Source: Pipra filicauda
Taxonomy: Eukaryota > Chordata > Aves > Passeriformes > Pipridae
DNA length: 64,000 nucleotides
Assembly: GCF_003945595.2 (NCBI RefSeq)
Contig: NW_024104162.1
Coordinates: forward strand, 1,054,001-1,118,000
Direction of reading: 5' to 3'
Positions 55,261 through 64,000 of the stretch are shown here, in pieces (position 1 is the stretch's first letter; every line of letters begins with the position of its first letter). A program made the position numbers and the translations under genes. The notes below the pieces were generated by a model. It had not been told where the DNA came from and searched no databases. It was given only the letters and a program-made list of their open reading frames with translations.

Positions 55261-55983
55261 GAAATAAATGTTTATAGTGCTGTCCAGAGGGGTGGGCGGG
55301 AAGGGACCTGCCTCCTCCGCAGCCTCCGATCGCACGAGGGCAGCGAACACCACGCCCCGGGCGAAGGGGAGCAGGAAGGGGCTGGGGAAACCTTCACGCT
55401 TTCCGAAATAAAAGATGGGGACACAAGGGCGCGAATCTGTCCTTTGGTCTTCTCTGGAAGGTGTTGAAGAAATAGCAGGCAACTGCCTGCCTCTGCGGTT
55501 AAATTAGTATGTGGGGGAAAAGCATCCTCAGTGAGGGCTATTAGAAATAAAGAGGTTATATTTTAGAATATATATATATATATATTTAATCTCAGCTGTG
55601 GTCTGGAGTGGGGTAGTAGCAACAGCATTTGTCAGGAAAGAAGATGAAAGTAAAAAGATGTCAATTGAAGACACATTCAGATTGATTGTTCAGATCAATA
55701 GTGCAGGCAAGTAAAATGGGACTGTGTAAACTCTCTGGACCTTAGTCCATGGGGTAACAACAGTCCTGGTGGTACGAGGTTAAATCCGTATTTTCTACTC
55801 TGTTGACAGTGAGTTTGTTATTCACCAAATACTTGAATATTCTCATGCATTCATCCAACTTGTGACTGTTGTGGGTTTAGGTAACCCATGAACTCAGGAG
55901 AGCACCAAGGAAAAAGAAGCATTTTTAAAGCTAATGAAAGAGATAAAAGGACCAAAGCTACTTATAGCAACACTAAAAAGAAA
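55261..55983. other. Intergenic upstream of RAB7A; no gene seen
   Basis: Composition falls from GC-rich to AT-rich within about 300 bases. There is a (TA)n run at about 55569-55586. No exon is supported. Confidence 0.55.
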
Positions 55984-56412
55984 ATCACAGAATCATTAGG
56001 GTTGGAAGTGACCTCTGGAGATCACCCAGTCCAACCCCCTTGCTAAGGCAGGGTCACCTGGAGCAGGTGACACAGGAACATGTCCAGGTGGGCTTAGAAC
56101 GAGACGTCTCCAGAGAGGGAGACTCCATGACCTCCCTGGGCAGCTGTTCCAGTGCTCTGCCACTCTCAATGTACAGAAGTCCTTCCTCATGTTGAGGTGT
56201 AACTTCTTGTGTTGTAGTTTATGGCCATTGCTCCTCATCCTGTTGCTGGGCACGACCAAAAAGAGTCCGGCACCATCCTCTTGGTACTCACTTTTGAGAT
56301 ATTTATATGCATTAATGAGATCCCCTCTCAGTCTTCTCCAGACTAAACAGGCCCAGCTCCCACAGTCTCTCCTCATCAGAGAGATGCTCCAGACCCCAGA
56401 GAAGGGAACTTG
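55984..56412 (-). mobile_element. CR1 retrotransposon 3' fragment, minus orientation
   Basis: It begins with CACAGAATCATTAGGGTTGG, the complement of the CR1 3' end. Reading minus, it carries RT C-terminal remnants (CLVWRRLRGDLINAYKYLK and SNRMRSNGHKLQHKKLHLNM) with frame breaks. It is 5'-truncated at about 56412. Confidence 0.92.
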
Positions 56413-59400
56413 AAACATCTAGTTTGTTAGTGCTTTTAAAGGTGTCCCATTAGATGCAAAATGCTGTAGAAGAACCTGGTACCAGTTAAAACATGGAGTG
56501 GACAAAAGAGGAAAAGCTTTGATTAGTGAAATGATGGAGAAACCCCTCCCAAACACACATGGTTCCTTTGGATGGGGAGGAAGGTACCCTCTCAGCTCAG
56601 CCCCAGGACTGGGCCCTGGGCACATCAGCAGCTGAGATTGTCCCAGTCCCTTGTGTTTAACAGGAGTTTAACAGGAGAACCACATGCTGGGTTGTTAAAA
56701 GCAGTAATTAATAGCAAATTACAGGGTGTTCCTCAGCTCTCTTTCCCTTTTTTCCTTTCTTTTTTACACAATATGAGAAGCAAACAAAAGCTGTGAGTGA
56801 AATTTCCTGCTCTACCGCACAGCTATCCTGGCACCACCTATTACAGACCTTTGTTATGCGGAAGATAATTCACACCAAGTTCCTGTGCCCCTTGCTCTTG
56901 ACATCACCAACAGCTGTTTTCTGATCCCCTGTGGAAATGCACCATTTTCTTAAGCTGATGAGGCAATATCTTACCTGCCTTGAAGAACACAGGAATCCCG
57001 GCTCTCTCAATGTCAGCAGAGAGGTCCCTGCTATCCAGGCTGGGTGCTCATGTCTTGGCACGGATAAGCGTGACATTCGCAGTGGCAGAGTGAAAGTAGA
57101 AAAACAGTGGTAACAGTGGCAAATGGAAGTATTGAGCTGTGGCTCTTGTAGGGACAGACACACACACACAGACCTCCCCACCTGCATAAACAGGTGGCCT
57201 TGCGGACACCAGAGCTTGGTGCCACCCAGCACGCTGATTTTCACTATCCTTCAAAGGAAACTGTGTTTCCTCATCTGACCACTTATTTGAAAATATCAAA
57301 ACTCAAATGAAAACCCATAAAAATGGATCAATTTGAATCCCTGTGCCAGTCGTTCCATATCACTAACACTGCTCTGAAGAAATCCATTCTCTATCCTTGA
57401 AGGACCTTCACACAGGTGAATGGATCTATAGTGACAGGTCTTTAGACATTTACCAGTGCAGAAATCTCAACCTATTTCATGGACTCGTTCCTCTAAACCA
57501 GGAAGTAAGAATGTCTCCTGTTTTTTCTTCCCTTTGTGTCATCTAATCTCTATTTACTAATCTTCCTGGTCCAATTAGAGGCAATAAAACATTATATGTC
57601 TTACACCACCTCTTTGCTTTTGTCCTTGGACCAAAAGGGCCCCTCCTTTTCCCTTCTCAGTCCATGAGATGACGGAGTGAACAGCAGTACAAAAACACCT
57701 GCTAGTTGCTGATTTTGGAAGGGCCTGCAGAGAGGCCTAGGGCAGCACATCACATCACTTTAGCTGTAGCATCTACAGATCCTTGACATGAGCTGTGAAC
57801 GTCTGACATTCCCTATGATGCTTAATGCATTCACCCTCTTCTACAGACACAGTCACCTCTGGCCATCTCTGACATTAAAAGCTTTGGGAGCTATCATTCC
57901 CCTGATACTTGTCCAGCATGTTTCAGCTCTTCAGATGCAGTCCCTCCTCCTCATTGCTGGGCACAACCCTGGGACCCTTCTTTGTCTCTGTGCCCAGAAA
58001 GGTGTGGCACCAGCCCACAGTCAGAAAACTGACTGTCCAGAGATCCCTGTGTGTAGCTGTCCTCTCTCAGCTGGATGTGCAATGCTTTCCCTCATCACCT
58101 TTGGCCTTCCATATCAGCTTCCTCAAATTATTATAATGATTTAGCTTGCTAAAATTATAAAAGGGAACTAAAATGCAGTAAACACGCAAGATCTTGCTTT
58201 GGTACACCAAGCTTTGTCATCCTTTATCTTGTCTAAAGCAGATGCCTGCTTCTGCTGGCATTCTGTTCATTACAAATCTGCTGTTGCCATGACCATGTAT
58301 GCATTTCCACCAGCAAGAATACAGCCATAGTCTTTTGCCTGCTCTGTTCCCTAATCCCTGCCTATAGTACAAATACTGCTCTGGAAATCTATGAATGCTT
58401 TCACCTTTGCAATCCTCAGGTGATTTCCAGGCAGCAACACATGAAAGCAAAAAGGTAGCTCTGGACAAGACTTGGCCACCAGATACCAACTATGGGAAGC
58501 AACTGCAATCACGTTATCTCATGGCAGATCTCCAGTCTGAGGTGGACATTGCACATAGTGCAAGGGATTAACAGCATCTGTGCTCACTGATAAAATGCAT
58601 CTGTTGGAGGATGAACGTCTTAAAGACAAAGCACTGATACAGGGTCTAAATGCAGCCATTGAAGCCTGAGCCCCACAGAGAGGGTGGAGGCAAACCTGCA
58701 GTGCTGCAAAGCCTGATTGTGCCATGTTCCCTCACACCAGACACAGGAGATATGAGCACATAAAGAAAATGGCTTTGGACTCTTTTGACAGCTTCCCCCT
58801 GTTCAATAGCAAGAGCCACAAGATCACTGCAGAGTTGTGATCACTTTGATACAGGGAGGTGGCAATGCCAGCACATTCCCTCAGCTGCCAGCTCTCACCC
58901 TGAGACGTGAAGGTCCAAACCTCTGCTCTGCCTTTGAGACAGCCTCCTACAGAGACTGTGGACAACATGCTGAGCACAGGGGACATCCTTAGACAAGTGT
59001 ACGTGCTGGCCCTGGCAAGACAGGCAGGGAGAAACAACTCCATGGTCATGGTGTAAGATGGGCACAACATAGCTTTGCTCTTACCCATTTGGCGCCACCA
59101 TAGTTATCTGGAACCTTGACTGGTGGAAACCAAAGACCCTGGAAAGGTCAAGTGTCACAGGGAAAAGGATGGCCCACAAGTTCTAATGGCCAACACTTGG
59201 GCTCGGGGCAAAGAGTCGCCCACATCCTCTTTATAACCATAATCCCATGAGGCTGTCACAAAAATAGTGACAATCACCTGAGTCCCCTGCAGGTCTCCCA
59301 GCTGTCCAGCCTCCTCAGCTACAGAGGTTCCCCAACATCAACACCTTCCCACTTTTACAGATGGTTCTAAATACCAGCTAATTATTTTTTTACAGCCACA

Positions 59401-62339
59401 TTGGAGGTATGCCGGGTAATTTCATATGATTGTTCTCCTACTCAAATGGAGAAGATGATCCAGGGAGTGAAGTAACTTCCCTGAGGCTGGAGTGAGTCAG
59501 TTACTTTGTCAGATCTGCGTCCCTCTAAACACAGACATTTCTGAAAGGCTTTTTAAACCATAGGAATGGTATAAAAATAGGTACAGAAAGAGGTGAACAG
59601 CCAGCACAGAATTTCATAGGCCTTTGCAGAACTGGCCTTCCTTCAGGGATCAAGGTTTTGTTAAAGCAGTGTGTTACCAAAGCAGCAGGCTCTGCAAGCT
59701 GTTACTTACCAAGCACTGAAGCCTTCACAGTGAAGGTCTGGTGAGCCTGAGACCTCTCAGCTTATGACACAAATGACTTTGAAGCTATGGGGACAGGCAG
59801 GACAGGCTGATGGCTGGCAGTACCTGGGACACTGCAGGACCCACAGCTGGTGCCACTGCTCCTCTCTGCATGGGGTGTTGTGCGATGGGGTGGACCAGCC
59901 ACGTGAGCTCTGCATCCAGGGGTTCTGTGGCAAAGGTGGCCATGCCATGCTGTTGCTGTACCCAGAATGTGTCATGGGACAGGAGCCTGGTGCCACGTGA
60001 CCACTGTGAGTGGGACACTTTGTGGAACAGGTGACTTGTGTGTCGCTTCTTCCTCAGCAGTGAGTCAGTGCCAAAAGGTGTCCCAAAGACAGCACTCCGT
60101 GGGTAGGAACCAAACTGGCTGCACTGCAGCACACTCTCCAGGACCTGCAAGTCCGTCCCGGATTTGAAGGGACAGGGGTTGTCTGCAGAGGCCCAGGGAG
60201 CTCCTCTGGGACCCTCTGTGGGAAGGACATGGACATGTCTTACAGTGCAATTCCCTCCTCAAATGCCAGCCACCTCTGCAAGCACAGGGTGCTGCATATT
60301 AGCTTCAGATCTATTTGCCTCAGTTCTTTCAAGTGACAGATTTTCGCAATCCCCTCTTGTCTGCTCTAAAAGGAGAAGTAAATCCTGTATCAATGGCAAC
60401 CACAAGAAGCTGGTATAATTTTGAGTGCATGTTTTCAAAGACGGTGACAAAGATATGCAGCCTTGAAGGATAAGGGTGTGTGGGCAGTTAGGTTTGCTTT
60501 GCTTTTATCTTGGACAACACTTTTCAATGCCTGGTGCCTCAGCAGCTGCATTTCTGACCCCAGGGAGTTATGACTCACTGTTTGCAAATCCCTGAGCCAC
60601 CAAATTGAAGGTATGCCTCACAAAGCACGATCCTAAACTGAAATGCTTGTAGGTGGGTGTTACAGCTTCAGTTACTCTGTTCCAGCACTCAGGGCTGGCT
60701 CCATATAGGTGCCCAAATTTCTGGCAAATAGAAATCAGCATCTCTTACTTTGTTTAGATAAGCAGGATCTCTTTGGGCTTCTCTCCTTCAGTGAAGTTCT
60801 CAGCCAGTCTGCGAGCAGTCAGGCTACAAAAGAGGCATTATCCCATCTACACCAGCACAATGCCAGCCTAAGGGACATCTGCTCTGCCTAACCTGCACTC
60901 CTGCCAAATTGCTTCAGACACCAGGGCCATCCCAACATCAGAGCTGGGGCTGGCCTGCTGGAGAATAAGGCTGTCTTTTTTAGCTGCTTTCTGGGTGACC
61001 TGTGTGGGGTTAAAGTGAGGCACTGGCTGCCATCCTTTCTGTTGGAGTGGATCGGTTCTGCTGGCTCAGCAAAAAACAATGCAAACATCTTATCAAGTAT
61101 TTCTTAGCAGGAAGGCAGGAAAGCTATTTGTGAGAAGCCCGAGGCCTTCAGAGAAAGGAACAATAACAAATGATCAGAAGATCCTCACATTTCTTTTTTG
61201 CTTGATCATTGGTGTTTTTCTTATCAGGAAAGTGATTGCATTCACTGCTGCTGTTCACAGAGGGTTAATGCTCCCTTTCTTTGGGTCACACTTCAGAAGA
61301 CCTGTGATGGGAAGGAATCACCAACAGCCATCTGGCAGGGCATGATGAGATTGTCTCTGGGGAAGGGGCCACTGCTGACCACCACACACATGCACGCTGA
61401 GGTCCATGAAAAGCCAGGCTTGGGTCAGAGGTTTTGATTCAGCCTGGCAGGGACTCAAGGGCTGCCTTTGCAAGAGAAATGTATATCCCAGCTGGCACTT
61501 CACAGAGCATCACCCAGGGAAGCCTCTGCCAGCAGATTACAAAATTTAGTAACCTGGTGAGAAATCTGCATTATCTCACAGCAAGCTCTGCTTGAACACA
61601 GGGTTCCTGGAGGGAGCAGAAGAGCTGTCAATCTGCAAATGACCCCCTCTTGCTGCTGTCAGTGGGATCCTCAACTTCCCGCTGGCTGTGGCAGATCCTG
61701 TAAAACTAAGGCTTTAAAATCCACGTTTAAACTCTACAAGAACAACAGGCTTCTAAGTAGGTACACCAGCAAGTGCTTTCCTTTCCAAAAAGAAGCTGAG
61801 AAAGAGGAGTTGCTTCATGCAAAGATGGAAACTCAGTTATTGTACCTTGTGGCCAGTGACAATTCCTCGCCAGGCTTCACTACCACTAAGGACAGGATCA
61901 TGGCCCAGGGACTGTGCTGTGCTTGGGCGGGTCCTGGCACCACAGGACCTTAAAAGGGTCAGAAGGAAAAATGCAATAGCACTTACAGAGAGATGGGTAC
62001 TAAATCCCACTGCAGTCCCGTGGCACCTGGGCACTGCACCACTGCACACCCTCTCCCTCACCTCTCGTTCTTCACCCCGGGGACAAACCACCTCCTGAAG
62101 TGACCCCAGGAGAGGCACTGCACGCCCGAGAGCCTGGCAGGCTGGGGGATGGCGATGACAGCGGGATGACACAGTGAAACCCGCAGATCCCTGCAGCGCG
62201 AGGTGCCCGTTACCCACGCAGGGCCGGGCGGCTGTTGCCCATCACAAGCGGCCCGGGGGTGCCGCCTCACCGGGGGCTTCTGCCAGGATCCTGTGGGAGG
62301 GAGCGGGACCCTGCCCGGCGTTAATTGATTAATTGTTGT
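56413..62339. other. Long intergenic interval; no gene seen
   Basis: About 5.9 kb without a supported exon. Open frames are short and scattered on both strands without splice-site or similarity support. A CA microsatellite is at about 57159-57170. No RNA gene was recognised. Confidence 0.5.
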
Positions 62340-62520
62340 CACCAAGGTGCGGCCGCAGCGATCGGGGCGGGGCTGGGGGCGGGGCTCGGCCCCGCCCCCG
62401 CCGGCCCCGCCCCCGCGGCGTCCCCCCGTGCGCCCCCTGGCGGCGGCGCGGGGCCATGGCGGGGAGGAGACAGGGCCGGGGGGACGTGGCCGGGGGACAA
62501 GGGTGAGGCTTTTTGTCAGC
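62340..62520 (+). promoter_or_regulatory. Isolated CpG island with GC boxes; candidate promoter
   Basis: A sharp 180-base island containing GGGGCGGGGC and several CCCCGCCCC GC boxes. A plus-strand ATG at 62456 (MAGRRQGRGDVAGG) runs 47 bases to a donor-like AAGG/GTGAGG near 62503. This could be the first exon of an unseen gene or of a long non-coding RNA. In human the gene beyond the RAB7A 5' end is RPN1, transcribed divergently, but this start does not resemble ribophorin I. Confidence 0.5.
62430..62443 (-). promoter_or_regulatory. CTCF-like motif, reverse orientation
   Basis: GCGCCCCCTGGCGG matches the reverse complement of the CTCF core at 13 of 14 positions. It lies inside the CpG island and has the opposite orientation to the pair at 23.3 kb. 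Confidence 0.45.
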
Positions 62521-64000
62521 CCTCAGAGCTGCAACCGGCTCCATCGCCCGCTCAGAAGTGGCACCGCTGCCTGCAACTGCCCGCCAGGAGCCCGGCACAG
62601 CCAGTCCAGGTCAGGGAGCTCAGCACCAGCCACTCAGGTGCTCCTGCCTTGATTCCAGTGCGGGCTCTTTCATTGCATTTGTCCCGATGTTTTTCTGCCA
62701 TCGTCACCGACCCTGGGGAAGACGAGCAAATGGAGAGGTGTGGTTCTGTGCCAGGATGCAGTTCAGCTGCTGCCCCAAGAGCCAGCATGTCCTCGCTCTG
62801 CCCATGGCTGGGACCCCCGGCCGCCTCCTCTGGAGCCTGGAAGGACAGCCAGCAGCTTCTCTGCCCCCCTGGTTCTCCATGAAGGGTAGCATTTGTCTTT
62901 TCAAACCAGGGCGTGCAGCCCGTCCTCCTCTATCCTCCTCTTTGACAGTCCACTGAAGGCATTTTCAAGCTGCAGGGCGATGTGAACAGGCCAATCCAGG
63001 GTTGGTTTGAAGGGGGTGTTGCACTCAGGTCCTGTGTGCACCAGGAAATACTTGAGTGGCAGCCCTGATTACACCCTCATTTTTTAATACAGTTAAACCA
63101 GCACTCTTCCCTCTATCCAAAAACACCCCTGATCCTGTGACAAAATCCAGACCCACCCCAGCCCAAAGCGAGTCCCCTCGAGTGGACCATGTACCTTGCT
63201 CAGGCTCTGCGTTTCAGCTGCACATGTGTAGCAGATTTTTTCCATTTGCAGCCAGTCACTTCCAGCCTATGGCTATTTCAGCTACATTTCTAGGAAGTTT
63301 TAAAAACAAAGTTAAAAGTAATTTTTAAAGTGATGAAGTCTCCTTTTCGCTTGAATTTTTTCTTCCTTATTGCAACAACACTCATCACACAGTGGTCTCA
63401 CCTCCTTACAAAACTCAGACACTGTGCCATTTTCTTCCAGCAGGTTTTCTCTGTGTGCTTCCCAATGCTTTGTACAATTGCTGTGCACAGAGGGAGTTTT
63501 CTTCACTAGTTTTTCTGAGTCTTGTCATCTAACATGGAGAGGAAAACAGATTTTTTTAAAAGTAACAAGACATTATTTTAAAGAAAGGTGAGCACTGTAA
63601 GGGTGAGGGTGTTAACTGCAGATACCTAAAATAACTTGGAAAAAAAAGCCCCTGAGCAGAGTGTGCCCCATCACCACTGTCTCTGTGAAAACAGGACACA
63701 TTTCCAGTGCAGCCGACCAAAGCACAGGAGTCAAACCCCAGCCAGCCCCCTTCAGGCCCACCACTCCCATGGAAATCACAGGCAAACCCCAAACAAGAAT
63801 AACTGTGTTTTGCTTGGCAGAGGCTCAGTGTGAGTTATGCTGACTAGCTAAAAAATGAGGTTGTAAAAATAATGAAACTGGAAGACTGTTTTTTCTCTCT
63901 TTCCCCAGCTGCTTTTCAAGTGCCTTAGCAAGGCTAAGCAAACTCTGCCGTGTTCTCTCTGTGCTCTCATGGCTGGCAACTACAACACCTCGCTTGGGAC
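62521..64000. other. Sequence downstream of the orphan CpG island; no confident gene
   Basis: Open plus-strand frames cross 62325-62956 but show no recognised domain. After 62960 the sequence is ordinary AT-balanced intergenic DNA up to the window end. Confidence 0.5.

Noticed and set aside
62325..62956. Plus frames of 185 and 147 codons across the 62.4-kb CpG island
   Set aside because: Low-complexity start, no recognised domain and a donor-like site in the middle. I kept only the promoter-like island as a feature.

Overview
The window looks like nuclear DNA of a bird. It holds spliced vertebrate genes with short to medium introns, GC-rich CpG-island promoters, and several 5'-truncated CR1 retrotransposons whose 3' ends carry the avian-type ATTCTATGAT terminus. 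No bacterial or viral gene organisation is visible. All exon coordinates below were read from GT/AG borders and reading-frame continuity.

Layout. (1) 279-10345, plus strand: the last 13 coding exons of COPG1 (gamma-1 coatomer subunit; start outside the window). (2) 10743-15243, plus strand: complete HMCES (six coding exons), starting about 140 bp after the COPG1 poly(A) signal. (3) 17540-19255, plus strand: an H2A gene with a 71-bp intron in its 5' leader, two CCAAT boxes and a histone octamer element. It has an H2A.X-like core but no SQ(E/D)-phi tail, and an AATAAA site rather than a histone stem-loop. (4) 23180-24695, minus strand: the intronless linker histone H1-10 (H1FX), with TATA box and poly(A) signal. 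(5) 25.7-32.4 kb: a low-complexity block dominated by a degenerate satellite built on a GAGCTGTTCACACA-like core, CT tracts and TA/CA tracts, with a CR1 inserted in it. (6) 34593-55210, minus strand: complete RAB7A, with five coding exons, a 16-kb first intron holding CR1 fragments, and a non-coding first exon in a CpG island at 55 kb. (7) 55.2-64 kb: mostly non-coding sequence with one CR1 and an isolated CpG island at 62.35-62.52 kb.

The gene set (COPG1, HMCES, H1-10, RAB7A) is that of human 3q21, but more compact, with RAB7A next to H1-10. COPG1 and RAB7A act in membrane traffic, HMCES in abasic-site protection, and the two histones in chromatin. No shared pathway is implied. I found no tRNA, rRNA, CRISPR array or complete mobile element. 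The points most worth a second look are the tail-less H2A variant with its promoter, the satellite with higher-order structure, the CTCF-like motifs in convergent orientation around H1-10 and RAB7A, and the orphan CpG island at 62.4 kb.
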